A DNA stretch of 22,286 nt, taken from contig CANPWT010000013.1 of assembly GCA_947584775.1 (NCBI GenBank), positions 1-22,286 on the forward strand. Reading direction: 5' to 3'. Shown here piece after piece: positions 13,832 to 21,846 of the stretch (positions are counted from its first letter, which is position 1; every line of letters starts with the position of its first letter). A program made the position numbers and the translations under genes. The notes below the pieces were generated by a model, which saw only the letters and a program-made list of their open reading frames with translations, had not been told where the DNA came from and did not search any database. Origin of the DNA: an uncultured Clostridia bacterium (GTDB taxonomy: Bacteria > Bacillota > Clostridia > Christensenellales > UBA1242).

Positions 13832-14902
13832 TTACTCCTTTACCCCCGCTTTTGCTAGTTGCTTAACCTTAACTGAGTCCCACTTTTTTTTGTTGTCAAT
13901 TTTAACATCATCCCCAACATATTCTAGTTCAACTGCGTGCGCTATACCAGGTATTGTGTCGCCTTGCTGTGATGTTGTTGTACTCATCAATGCCCCAGTG
14001 GAAACAAGCAAAACGCGTTTAAATTCGCCCGATTGCAACTTTTTTAATAAATACGAATTAAAAATACTCGCCGAGCAACCTGCGCCGCTGCCGCCCATAA
14101 ATACGCGTTCGGTTTTATCGTACATCATGCAGCCGCAATCTGAGTAATTTTTGCCCAATGTCATTTTGTTGTATTCCATAAGGTCTATTAAAATTTCACT
14201 GCCAAGTTTGCCCAAATCGCCCGTGGCAATAAAATCGTAATCGCGCGGGGAACGCTTTACATTTTGCAAGTGCGTCATAATTGTGTCGCAAGCGGCAGGC
14301 GCCATGGCAGCACCCATGTTGTTAACATCGTTTATGCCATAGTCCACCACCTTTCCAAAAGTAACAGCAACCACTTTTACGTTAGATTTTACATTGCTAA
14401 CTATGCTTGCCCCTCCGCCGGTGATTGTCCACTGCGAAGTTGGTGGACGCTGGTTGCCAAGTTCTAGCGGAAACCTATATTGCCTTTCTGCGCTGGAAAA
14501 ATGCGTACAAGTGCCCGCAACAACATTTTTTGCTAGTCCGTTCGATATAAAAATGCTAGCCAGGGCAAGCGATTCCGCCATGGTTGCACAGGCAGAATAT
14601 AGCCCAACAAAAGGCAACCCAAGTTCACGCGCGGTGTATGACGAACTTACAATTTGGTTAAGTAGGTCGCCACCAAAAAAGAACTCGACATCGTCTATAT
14701 TTAAACCCGCCTTTTCTATTGCGCCTGTTAAAATATTTTTAAACATTTTTCGTTCGCTTTTTTCAAAGGTTTTTTCTTTAAAAGTGTCGTCTTTTAAAAT
14801 GTAATCAAAATAATCCTTTAATGGCCCTTTGCCCTCTAACGGCCCAACAATGCTATAACCCGCCCTGATGTAAGCGCCATTTTTTAACACAATTGTTTGC
14901 AT
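13832..14902 (-). CDS. spoVAD: Stage V sporulation protein AD
   Basis: The soluble dipicolinic-acid-binding component of the SpoVA channel, related in fold to thiolase/FabH. From the ATG at 14902 it has 356 residues, slightly longer than Bacillus SpoVAD (about 338). Typical stretches are KNGAYIRAGYSIVGPLEGKG near the start, VGLYSACATMAESLALA around the position of the thiolase cysteine, and NQRPPTSQWTITGGGA. I chose this start because AGGAGGT is placed ideally; the open frame upstream, to 15001, overlaps spoVAC. Only eight bases separate it from the spoVAC stop. In Bacillus and Clostridium the operon is expressed in the forespore under sigma-G. Confidence 0.96.
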   Translation of the reverse strand: MQTIVLKNGAYIRAGYSIVGPLEGKGPLKDYFDYILKDDTFKEKTFEKSERKMFKNILTGAIEKAGLNIDDVEFFFGGDLLNQIVSSSYTARELGLPFVGLYSACATMAESLALASIFISNGLAKNVVAGTCTHFSSAERQYRFPLELGNQRPPTSQWTITGGGASIVSNVKSNVKVVAVTFGKVVDYGINDVNNMGAAMAPAACDTIMTHLQNVKRSPRDYDFIATGDLGKLGSEILIDLMEYNKMTLGKNYSDCGCMMYDKTERVFMGGSGAGCSASIFNSYLLKKLQSGEFKRVLLVSTGALMSTTTSQQGDTIPGIAHAVELEYVGDDVKIDNKKKWDSVKVKQLAKAGVKE

Positions 14903-14910
14903 ACAACCTC

Positions 14911-15357
14911 CTAAATAAACAGGCCAATTACGCCACAAATTATAGAGCCAACCACCCCGCATACAATAACCGGCCCGGCTATGGTGAACATTTTTACACA
15001 AATGCCATAAATTATACCCTCTTTTTTAAATTCGATTGCTGGGCTAGAAATTGAATTGGAAAAACCGGTAATTGGAATAACCGAACCTGCTCCACCCCAT
15101 GCGCCAATAACATCATAAATGCCAATGCCGGTAAGCAAACAAGTTAAAAATATGATGCTCATAAGCATGCACGTTGTAACTTCACTTTCCGCCAAATTTG
15201 GGAAAAGATAACTGTAAAGGTCAAAAAATCCCTGACCAATTGCGCAAATTAGCCCGCCCAAAAAAAATGCTTTAAAAAGCGATGGCCATGCCTTTGTTTT
15301 TGGTATTTTCGATTCTACATAAACGTTGTAATTAGTGTTTCTTTTTTCCTTGTCCAT
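14911..15357 (-). CDS. spoVAC: Stage V sporulation protein AC
   Basis: The channel-forming membrane protein of SpoVA, which acts in dipicolinic-acid uptake and release and responds to membrane tension in Bacillus. From the ATG at 15357 it has 148 residues, the family size. A polar N-terminus (1-35) is followed by membrane segments at about 28-46, 62-84, 88-106 and 124-147. The motif GAWGGAGSVIPITGFSNSI is characteristic. I chose this start for its GAGGTG ribosome site; the frame is open another 19 codons upstream with no site. I could not identify a clear sigma-F or sigma-G promoter in the 115 bases shared with the divergent gene at 15473. Confidence 0.94.
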   Translation of the reverse strand: MDKEKRNTNYNVYVESKIPKTKAWPSLFKAFFLGGLICAIGQGFFDLYSYLFPNLAESEVTTCMLMSIIFLTCLLTGIGIYDVIGAWGGAGSVIPITGFSNSISSPAIEFKKEGIIYGICVKMFTIAGPVIVCGVVGSIICGVIGLFI

Positions 15358-15472
15358 AATCACCTCAAACTGATTATTGACAATTAAATTTAATTTAAAA
15401 TATTTTTTGTGCAAATTAATAAAAAATAAATAATTTACAATTTTTTACAAAAGATAAAGTAAGGAGTTTTAT

Positions 15473-16978
15473 ATGAAAAAAATTATACCTATTTTAACAT
15501 TAATTGGCGCAAGTGGCCTAATTGTTGGTATTTCAAATTTAAAGCCGACAGAAGTTAAAAATAATTTAGATACAGATATTTCTAGTTTTGTTAGTTCGGT
15601 TAACGATTATAGCAAAATTAACGATAATTTAATTAAAACAAAGTTTAATCGCTATAATTTGAATTTAATCACACCAGAGGGCGCAACGCTTGTAAACACC
15701 GATGATGTTGCAAACCCAACAACAGAACAAATCAATAATTTAACACAAAATGAAGCAAATTTAGGTGAAATTACACCCGAACAAAACAAAACCGAGATTT
15801 CTACCCCCGAGCAAAATTCAAGTGAATTAGAATTATCTACCCCTAACGACAATGTAAATAAAGAAAATCCAACAATCGAAAATAATTCAAAAATTGAAGA
15901 AAATTTAGATGAAAATGACAAAAATGTAATTAATCCTAGTGAAAATAGTCAAATTTCAACCTTATATTCGCTTTCAGACGATATCGAAAACAGTTGTGAT
16001 AATTTTTGTGAACTTAAAACAAAACTTACCGATGCAATAATAGAAACCAAAAATTTAATAGACAAAGTTAATTCTAACCAACTAAACTTAACCGATGAGC
16101 AACGCATGTTTATCAGCGAACAAACAAGGCAATTAAAAAGTTTAAGTAAAAAATTATCTAGCGTCACAACTGAACTAGCCATAAATTTAAGCGATTTAAA
16201 CCAAATTTTTAAATCGGCAAACAAAGATGTTAATAGTTTAAATTTAAAATATTTGGTTGTGTTAGACAACCTTGTAAACGGCAATGAAATGTTAGAAAAC
16301 GGCTTGCATTCGCTAAATATGATAAATAGTTTATATAATTTTAATAAAAATACTAATGGAAAAATAATTTATAGATATAAAGATAACGATAAATTTGACC
16401 AAAAAGAATATGATATTATTGACGGAAAAATAATAAAAAATGATGAAACAGCAAATTCTAGCGAGCAAAATGACCAAAATAATGAGGACGGCCAAACCGA
16501 ACAAAACGGCAATATAGATAGTTACAACCAAACAAATTTAAACACAAATATAGACACTTATCGCAACAATATGGAAAGAAATAATATAGACACTTTCTTT
16601 AACACTGCGCTTTTAGACAACGAATTTATGTTTGGAAATGGTGCAAATTTTAACCCATATTTGCTAAATCAAAATCGCTTTAACGGATTTTACAATAACG
16701 CAGGTTATGGAGTAAATAACATGAATACACCACAAGATAATGTAAATTCGGACAATAATTTACAATCTGAACGCCCGGTTGAGGGCAAAAAAAATGATAC
16801 AAAAAACAAGAAAAAGTTGCAAAAAAACATAGATACCTACAAAGACGAAAATACGCCTACCCTACAAGCCCGATTTAAAAATATTACAAAAACCATATCT
16901 AACTTTTTTAATAAATTGAGTGCAGACAAAAAAGATAAACTTAAAAATCCAATATATAAAATGGACGATGAAAATTAA
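15473..16978 (+). CDS. Unrecognised exported or membrane-anchored protein with NIDTY motifs
   Basis: 501 residues; no family recognised. A short basic start and hydrophobic segment (about 4-21) look like a signal peptide or single anchor. Residues 75-160 are low-complexity Asn/Glu/Thr-rich, including two TPEQN copies at 101 and 111. Residues about 168-285 are mainly heptad-like helix with two cysteines (C175, C179). Residues about 325-450 are Asn/Gln/Asp-rich and carry NIDSY at 347, NIDTY at 359, NIDTF at 371 and NIDTY at 452; the first three are exactly 12 residues apart. The C-terminus is very basic. A good AAGGAG precedes the ATG. It interrupts spoVA and spoIIA, which are adjacent in Bacillus, and runs against both. 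A spore-envelope role is possible but is inference from position. Confidence 0.75.
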   Translation: MKKIIPILTLIGASGLIVGISNLKPTEVKNNLDTDISSFVSSVNDYSKINDNLIKTKFNRYNLNLITPEGATLVNTDDVANPTTEQINNLTQNEANLGEITPEQNKTEISTPEQNSSELELSTPNDNVNKENPTIENNSKIEENLDENDKNVINPSENSQISTLYSLSDDIENSCDNFCELKTKLTDAIIETKNLIDKVNSNQLNLTDEQRMFISEQTRQLKSLSKKLSSVTTELAINLSDLNQIFKSANKDVNSLNLKYLVVLDNLVNGNEMLENGLHSLNMINSLYNFNKNTNGKIIYRYKDNDKFDQKEYDIIDGKIIKNDETANSSEQNDQNNEDGQTEQNGNIDSYNQTNLNTNIDTYRNNMERNNIDTFFNTALLDNEFMFGNGANFNPYLLNQNRFNGFYNNAGYGVNNMNTPQDNVNSDNNLQSERPVEGKKNDTKNKKKLQKNIDTYKDENTPTLQARFKNITKTISNFFNKLSADKKDKLKNPIYKMDDEN

Positions 16979-17700
16979 TTTAAGTCTATCCCCTCTCTAA
17001 TTTCTTTTAACACCCTATTCTCTATTCGGCTAACTTGAACTTGGCTAACGCCAAGTTCTTTTGCTATTTCACTTTGCGTTTTATCTAGGTAGTAACGCAT
17101 AATGATAACCTGTTTTTCACGCGCGGTTAGGTTAGATATCATTTCTTTTAGTGCCAATTTGTCTACATAATTTTCCACGCTAAAGTCGTCTGTAAGTTTG
17201 TCCATAATAGACAATGATTCATCATCGTCTTTATATTTTTCGTTTAAAGATAGCGGCGAATTGCTTGCGCCCATGGCAAAAACAACATCGCTGATTGGCA
17301 TATTAAATTCTTTGCTTATTTCATCCAAACTTGGGTTTGTGCCGTGTATTTTTAAATATTCAAAAATAAAGTTTTTAATTTGAATTGCAGTGTGTTTAAT
17401 GCTTCTGCTTACTTTTACGCTGCCGTCATCACGCAAAAAGCGCTTTATTTCACCGGCAATCATTGGCACGGCATATGTTGTGAACTTAACATTAAAACTA
17501 GGGTCGTAATTGTTTATGGCCTTAATAAAACCAAGCGAGCCAAGTTGAAACAAATCGTCATATTCCACTCCCTTGTTTAAATATCTTTTAACCACACTTT
17601 TAATTAGCGGTGAATTAAGTGTAATTAGTTGTTCTTTTGCAAGTTCATCCCCAGTTTTTGCTTTATTTATTAGTTCAGATGTTTGCTCGTTTGTTAGCAT
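16975..17700 (-). CDS. sigF: RNA polymerase sigma-F factor
   Basis: The first forespore-specific sigma factor. From the ATG at 17700 it has 241 residues. Region 2 contains GVEYDDLFQLGSLGFIKA and FTTYAVPMIAGEIKRFLRDD, region 3 follows from about 105, and region 4 ends with SNLTAREKQVIIMRYYLDKTQSEIA and the recognition helix VSQVQVSRIENRVLKEI. Sequence and operon order both identify SigF rather than SigG or SigB. An alternative ATG at 17718 exists, but GGTGGG lies well placed for 17700. The start overlaps the end of spoIIAB by 26 bases. Its stop codon overlaps the stop of the convergent gene at 15473-16978 in the shared TTAA (16975-16978). Confidence 0.96.
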   Translation of the reverse strand: MLTNEQTSELINKAKTGDELAKEQLITLNSPLIKSVVKRYLNKGVEYDDLFQLGSLGFIKAINNYDPSFNVKFTTYAVPMIAGEIKRFLRDDGSVKVSRSIKHTAIQIKNFIFEYLKIHGTNPSLDEISKEFNMPISDVVFAMGASNSPLSLNEKYKDDDESLSIMDKLTDDFSVENYVDKLALKEMISNLTAREKQVIIMRYYLDKTQSEIAKELGVSQVQVSRIENRVLKEIREGIDLN

Positions 17701-18130
17701 ACATTCCCACCACCGCATCTTCTAACATTTTGTTCATATACACTGTAACGCCCGTTTTGTTGTTTTTCACTTCAAATTTGTCCATAAAACTTTCCATTAC
17801 TGTAAAGCCCATGCCGCTTCTTTCCTCGTCTGGCTTGCTGGTGTAAAACGGAGTTATGGCGCGCTCGATATCTTCTATGCCAATGCCGTTATCTGAAATT
17901 GAAATTTCCACCACATTGCCACTAGTTTGTATTTTCATTTCAACATAGCCAACTTTATCTGGGTAAGCGTGCACAACAACGTTTGTAACTGCCTCGTTTA
18001 CTGCGGTTTTAATGTCTTCCAACTCGCTTATGCTTGGGTTTAGGGGCAAAATAAAACTTGCCACCACATTGCGCGCAAACGCCTCATTTTCTGGTATCGC
18101 TTTAAATTTTATTTCCATGCTATTCTTCAT
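17675..18130 (-). CDS. spoIIAB: Anti-sigma-F factor and kinase SpoIIAB
   Basis: Binds and holds SigF inactive and phosphorylates SpoIIAA. It has 151 residues from the ATG at 18130, beginning MKNSMEIKF, close to Bacillus (MKNEMHLEF). It is a GHKL-fold ATPase: N box EAVTNVVVHAYP (about 49-60), G1 box ISDNGIGI (about 81-88), and TPFYTSKPDEERSGMGFTVM with the ATP lid and G2. GGAGGG lies four bases upstream within the end of spoIIAA, so translation is coupled. The overlap with sigF keeps SpoIIAB and SigF in similar amounts. Confidence 0.96.
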   Translation of the reverse strand: MKNSMEIKFKAIPENEAFARNVVASFILPLNPSISELEDIKTAVNEAVTNVVVHAYPDKVGYVEMKIQTSGNVVEISISDNGIGIEDIERAITPFYTSKPDEERSGMGFTVMESFMDKFEVKNNKTGVTVYMNKMLEDAVVGMYANKRANI

Positions 18131-18452
18131 ATTTCCCTCCATTAACAATTTTTGGCATAATTTCATATAAGCCGCTCATTTTAAAAATACGTTCTGCGTT
18201 TCTGCTTGGGTTGGTTATAAATATTGGTTTGTTACACTCTCGCATTTTTTTGTATCTGCCAATCATAACTCCCACCCCAGTGGAGTCCATAAAACTCAGT
18301 TCGCTTAAATCCATAACAATTTGGCTAAACCCTTTCTCTGTATCTAGTAAAGTGTCTAGCGTTTTTCTAACCGATGTTGCCGTATATTCGTCAAGTTCAC
18401 CGGAAAGCATAATATATAGCGTTTTGCTAACAATGCGTGATTTTACTTGCAT
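18120..18452 (-). CDS. spoIIAA: Anti-anti-sigma factor SpoIIAA
   Basis: Releases SigF by binding SpoIIAB when dephosphorylated. It has 110 residues and a single STAS domain. The regulatory serine is S57 in SFMDSTGVGVMIG, matching S58 of Bacillus SpoIIAA, and GELDEYTA near residue 18 is also typical. A strong AAAGGAGAGGGG precedes the ATG. The phosphatase SpoIIE is not in the window. The first gene of the operon is divergent from thyA; in Bacillus the operon uses sigma-H plus Spo0A, but I could not find a convincing sigma-H promoter here. Confidence 0.96.
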   Translation of the reverse strand: MQVKSRIVSKTLYIMLSGELDEYTATSVRKTLDTLLDTEKGFSQIVMDLSELSFMDSTGVGVMIGRYKKMRECNKPIFITNPSRNAERIFKMSGLYEIMPKIVNGGKYEE

Positions 18453-18578
18453 ATTCCCCTCTCCTTTGATTAAATTTTAACAAACTTAAAAATGAAAAAA
18501 ATAGAAACTAATGTTGAAACAAATGGTTATTTTGTCTAACATAGTCGCAAATAAAGGCATATAAATTTTACTAGCGTA

Positions 18579-18607
18579 TTGACTTAAAAGTTGCGCTGTG
18601 CTAAAAT
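18579..18607 (+). promoter_or_regulatory. thyA promoter
   Basis: TTGACT (18579-18584), a 17-nt spacer and TAAAAT (18602-18607), followed by GGAGGG before the ATG at 18629. Confidence 0.8.
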
Positions 18608-18628
18608 TAAACAAATTTTGGAGGGAAG

Positions 18629-19864
18629 ATGAGCAAAGCAGACTATCAATTATTAAACAACTATTTACGCATTTTAACCGAGGGCGAAAACGATTTTGAT
18701 TTAAAAGTGCGACCAAAATGGCAAGATAACACCCCCGCCCACACTATAAGGGTGTTTGGCGCAATGAATAGATACGACTTGCAAGACGAATTTCCAATTT
18801 CGGGCGTTAGAAAATTTGCTTGGCGCGCTTGTATTGATGAAATTTTGTGGATTTGGCAAAAAAAATCTAATAATGTGCGCGATTTAAACGCAAAAATTTG
18901 GGACCAATGGGCAAATAAAGGCGAACACAGCGAGCAAGAAATTGGTTCAATTGGCAAGGCATACGGCTATCAATTAGGTAAAAAATGTATTAAAACAAAA
19001 GACGGCAATTTTATAGACCAGGTGGACTATATGTTGCAAGAAATAAAAAATAATCCGGCCAACAGGCGCATTATTACCGAAATTTTTAATCATGCTGAGT
19101 TGCATGAAATGAATTTAGCACCATGCGTGCATCAAACAACCTGGAATATTAACAACGGCAAACTTAATTTATTTTTAAATCAACGCAGCCACGACACATT
19201 GTCCGCCGGCGTTTGGAATGTTGTTCAATATGCTGCACTGCTTTCCATGGTTGCACAAGTGTGCGGGCTAAAAGCGGGCGAATTGGTGCATATGGTGGTA
19301 GATAGCCACTGTTACGATAGGCATATTCCAATGGAATTTGAAATTATTTTACACCGTTGTTCGCTTATTCAAAAAATGCTGTTTGAAAATAATTTGAACA
19401 ATATATTAAATAATTTGGACGATGATGCCACAAAAAACTTTTTAGAAGTTATATCTGCATTAAAAAATAACAGCGACAAACTTGACTTTGACAAAGAAAT
19501 ATCAAAAGCGCGCGCCGTTGCCGCCGATAAAAACACCAATTATTTAAATTACTTAAATTACATACGCTTAACCCCAGAAATGTCCGCCTCTAAAACATTA
19601 ATTAAAGCCATGCTCTCCTCACCTGAAATTGACAAAGCATTAGGGTTTTCCACCCCAAAATTAGTTATGGACAAAAATGTTACTAACTTTTACGATTTCA
19701 TCTCTCCTAGAATGCGCACTGAAACCGGATTTAGGGTCGAAAATGGCGAATTTGTGCGCGAAGGTAAATTTTCCAACAACCCAAATTCTAGTTTTGACAT
19801 TGTTGACTATCACCCAGAAATTGAAGGCATGGAATTTGATAAGCCTGTTCCGGTTGCCGAGTAA
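18629..19864 (+). CDS. thyA: Thymidylate synthase, ThyA type, with a C-terminal-half insertion
   Basis: Makes dTMP from dUMP using methylene-tetrahydrofolate. It has 411 residues against about 264-316 for usual ThyA. Recognisable parts: RNPVxGVRKFAW-like start at about 56-66, catalytic C166 in NLAPCVHQTTW, QRSHD at 185-189, the folate/dUMP asparagine N197 in AGVWNVVQYA, and the DSHCYDRH motif at 225-232. The C-terminus (about 352-411: NFYDFISPRM, then DIVDYHPEIEGMEFDKPVPVA) aligns with the end of ThyA. About 110 extra residues (about 240-350) lie between these motifs; they are mostly charged and helical in pattern. Several motif positions differ from consensus (CVHQ for CHxxxQ, AGVWN for GxPFN, YDRH for YxNH), so it is a divergent branch. 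Shine-Dalgarno GGAGGG fixes the start. Confidence 0.85.
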   Translation: MSKADYQLLNNYLRILTEGENDFDLKVRPKWQDNTPAHTIRVFGAMNRYDLQDEFPISGVRKFAWRACIDEILWIWQKKSNNVRDLNAKIWDQWANKGEHSEQEIGSIGKAYGYQLGKKCIKTKDGNFIDQVDYMLQEIKNNPANRRIITEIFNHAELHEMNLAPCVHQTTWNINNGKLNLFLNQRSHDTLSAGVWNVVQYAALLSMVAQVCGLKAGELVHMVVDSHCYDRHIPMEFEIILHRCSLIQKMLFENNLNNILNNLDDDATKNFLEVISALKNNSDKLDFDKEISKARAVAADKNTNYLNYLNYIRLTPEMSASKTLIKAMLSSPEIDKALGFSTPKLVMDKNVTNFYDFISPRMRTETGFRVENGEFVREGKFSNNPNSSFDIVDYHPEIEGMEFDKPVPVAE

Positions 19865-19892
19865 AAAAAATTCAGCAAATGCTGAATTTTTT
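19865..19892. terminator. Bidirectional terminator between thyA and the zinc-ribbon gene
   Basis: AATTCAGC (19869-19876) pairs with GCTGAATT (19881-19888) around AAAT, with T-runs on both strands. It starts directly after the thyA stop and reaches the stop codon of the convergent gene. Confidence 0.88.
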
Positions 19893-20922
19893 ATTTTATT
19901 AAAAATGCAATTAAAAAGCCTAAGCCGCAAATTAAAAGCGCACCCAACAAAATTGTAAAGAAAATGCGCCAGCCGCTTTTTGGCAACTTGCCAAGTTTTC
20001 CTGTTTGTCCGTTTACCACAACAGTGTATCTTTTATTTTTATATTCCTTTGTAAAAAAGTAAACAGGCAGCAAGCAATAATTATATTTTTTATACGGGTA
20101 CGAAACATTTAAATTTAAATTAACAATTGTACCGCCGTAATTACTAGCCAACTCATTTTTAATTGCGTTTTCCATTATTCGCTCTGCGCGGGAAACACAA
20201 TCTTTAAACATCTCGTTTTTATACTCTAAAATATGGCCGGTTATAAAATCCTTTTTAAATTCCACGCTCATGGTATAATCGTATGGCATAATGCTAACCA
20301 GTTGGGCTTGCTCAAAGTTTGAATTAGCCTCTATTGTTAAGTTTTTAAAGGTTTTATTTAATGTGCCGTTGATGTTTTTATATATTGTTTTGCTTACCGT
20401 TTCCCCATCTTTATTTTTAAAGGTTTTTTCCTCACTAACCGTGCCGGTATATGTGGAAACAGTTTCATAATCGAACACGAATGCGTTAACATAAGCGCCC
20501 TGAACATTGTCCATAGTAATGCCGGCAAATATTTTTTTATTGGCATAAAATTTAGTGTTTACCGCTTTTTTAAACTTTTTTAACGCCTCCATTTTTGTGA
20601 AAGCAAACGGAATAATGCTATCAATTTGCATTAAATTCTTGGCCTTAGACTCTTCAACCGAAGTGCTGCCGCAATATGGGCAAGTTGCTTGAATTGCCAA
20701 TTTGTTCAACACCATATTAGCGCCGCAAGCCGAGCATTTTACTGACTTAATTTCGTTTTGCAGTGGGTCGTTATCCAACTGAAAACTTTCGCTAAATTCG
20801 CGCTTATTAAATTTGTAATTATATTCAATGGGGAAAACCGTGCCACAATTTAGGCATTTATTACCCTTGTCTCGTGGGCTAAAATATAATTTGCCTCCGC
20901 AATTTTTACAATTATTAATCAT
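19891..20922 (-). CDS. Two-zinc-ribbon protein with a C-terminal membrane segment
   Basis: 343 residues, a TFIIB-type zinc-ribbon membrane protein of unknown function. The first ribbon uses C5, C8, C23 and C26; the second uses C63, C66, C81 and C84. A long mixed region (about 95-310) with repeated beta-like strands follows, ending in NYCLLPVYFFTKEYKNKRYTV and NGQTGKLGKLPKSGWR. One hydrophobic segment at about 318-341 anchors it, so the ribbons are probably cytoplasmic. The VNGQTGKxxGxxP stretch is typical of this annotated group. The ATG at 20922 has no Shine-Dalgarno sequence; a promoter ends 6 nt upstream. Divergent from ku, with about 110 bases between. Confidence 0.82.
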   Translation of the reverse strand: MINNCKNCGGKLYFSPRDKGNKCLNCGTVFPIEYNYKFNKREFSESFQLDNDPLQNEIKSVKCSACGANMVLNKLAIQATCPYCGSTSVEESKAKNLMQIDSIIPFAFTKMEALKKFKKAVNTKFYANKKIFAGITMDNVQGAYVNAFVFDYETVSTYTGTVSEEKTFKNKDGETVSKTIYKNINGTLNKTFKNLTIEANSNFEQAQLVSIMPYDYTMSVEFKKDFITGHILEYKNEMFKDCVSRAERIMENAIKNELASNYGGTIVNLNLNVSYPYKKYNYCLLPVYFFTKEYKNKRYTVVVNGQTGKLGKLPKSGWRIFFTILLGALLICGLGFLIAFLIK

Positions 20923-20928
20923 AACAAT

Positions 20929-20957
20929 ATTTTAATATATTTATATATAATAATCAA
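20929..20957 (-). promoter_or_regulatory. Leaderless-type promoter of the zinc-ribbon gene
   Basis: TTGATT (20952-20957), a 17-nt spacer and TAAAAT (20929-20934) on the minus strand, 6 nt before the ATG at 20922, with no ribosome site between. Confidence 0.6.
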
Positions 20958-21031
20958 TTATTTTTACCTATTTTTATTCCACTTAATGCAAAATTTTTAA
21001 TTTTTTACAAATAATAATTTAGAGGTGAAAT

Positions 21032-21832
21032 ATGGCGTATAGTTTTAAAACAAGCATTGGCTTTGGCTTGGTTTACATCCCTGTTACCCTATCTAACACA
21101 ATTAAAAACAACGATATAGGCTTTAATATGTTGGACAAAAAGACAATGTCTCGCGTGCAATATAGAAAAACCTGCGTGGATTGTAAAGACAGAGTTGTTA
21201 AAAATGAAGATATCGTAAAGGGTTATGAAATTGAAAAGGACAAATATGTTGTTTTTACAACAGAAGAACTGAATAAATTAAAATCTAAAAAGGATAAAAA
21301 CATAATAATAGAAAAATTTGTAAATTTAGATGAAATTAACCCCATTTTTTTTGATAAGACATTTTACGTTGCCCCAGAAAAAAAGGAAAGCGAAAAGGCG
21401 TTTGAACTTTTAAAACAAGTGTTGAAAGCCGAAAAAAAAGTAGGCGTTGCTAAAACCATGCTGGGCGCAAGCGAGTGCGTTATTTTGCTTTGGGTAAAAG
21501 ATGATAATTTGCTGCTATCTAAACTATTTTTTGCCGAGGAAGTTCAGGCTAATCCGTCAACAAATAATAATATTAAAATAACTGCAAAAGAAGTTGAACT
21601 TGCCAAAAATATAATTCACGCTATGGACGGCAAATTTGACCCAAGCGAATATAAGGACGAATACAACGAGCGCGTTAGAGCGGCAATTCAAGATAAATCT
21701 AAGGGCAAAACCATTAAAAAAGTGGATACAAGCCGCCCAATTAAGATTATGGACCTTATGGATGCGCTTGAATCTAGCCTAAAAGTTGTTAAAAAACCAA
21801 AAATTTTAAAAATGACTAAAAAAGCGGAGTAA
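21032..21832 (+). CDS. ku: Bacterial Ku, non-homologous end-joining DNA-end binding protein
   Basis: Binds double-strand DNA ends as a ring-shaped homodimer and recruits LigD. It has 266 residues, near the Bacillus YkoV size. Typical features are the start AYSFKTSIGFGLVYIPVTL, the CVDCKDRV pair of cysteines at about 48-51, VKGYEIEKDKYVVFTTEEL, the FFDKTFYVAPEK stretch, and KFDPSEYKDEYNERVRAAIQ near the end, followed by a short lysine-rich tail. GAGGTG precedes the ATG. No ligD is in the window. In Bacillus Ku is made in the forespore and protects spore DNA; the setting near spore genes is compatible, but no sigma-G promoter was recognised. Confidence 0.95.
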   Translation: MAYSFKTSIGFGLVYIPVTLSNTIKNNDIGFNMLDKKTMSRVQYRKTCVDCKDRVVKNEDIVKGYEIEKDKYVVFTTEELNKLKSKKDKNIIIEKFVNLDEINPIFFDKTFYVAPEKKESEKAFELLKQVLKAEKKVGVAKTMLGASECVILLWVKDDNLLLSKLFFAEEVQANPSTNNNIKITAKEVELAKNIIHAMDGKFDPSEYKDEYNERVRAAIQDKSKGKTIKKVDTSRPIKIMDLMDALESSLKVVKKPKILKMTKKAE

Positions 21833-21846
21833 ATTTCCGTTTTTTT
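21824..21846 (+). terminator. Terminator of ku overlapping its stop codon
   Basis: CGGAG (21825-21829) pairs with TTCCG (21835-21839), including one G-U, followed by seven T (21840-21846). The stop codon TAA (21830-21832) forms the loop. Confidence 0.65.

Noticed and set aside
15358..15472. Sigma-F or sigma-G promoter for spoVAC
   Set aside because: Expected from Bacillus, but no convincing -35/-10 pair of that type could be read in this AT-rich stretch.
18512..18518. TGTTGAA as a Spo0A box upstream of spoIIAA
   Set aside because: Six of seven positions match TGTCGAA, but a single short site with one mismatch and no recognisable sigma-H promoter is not enough.
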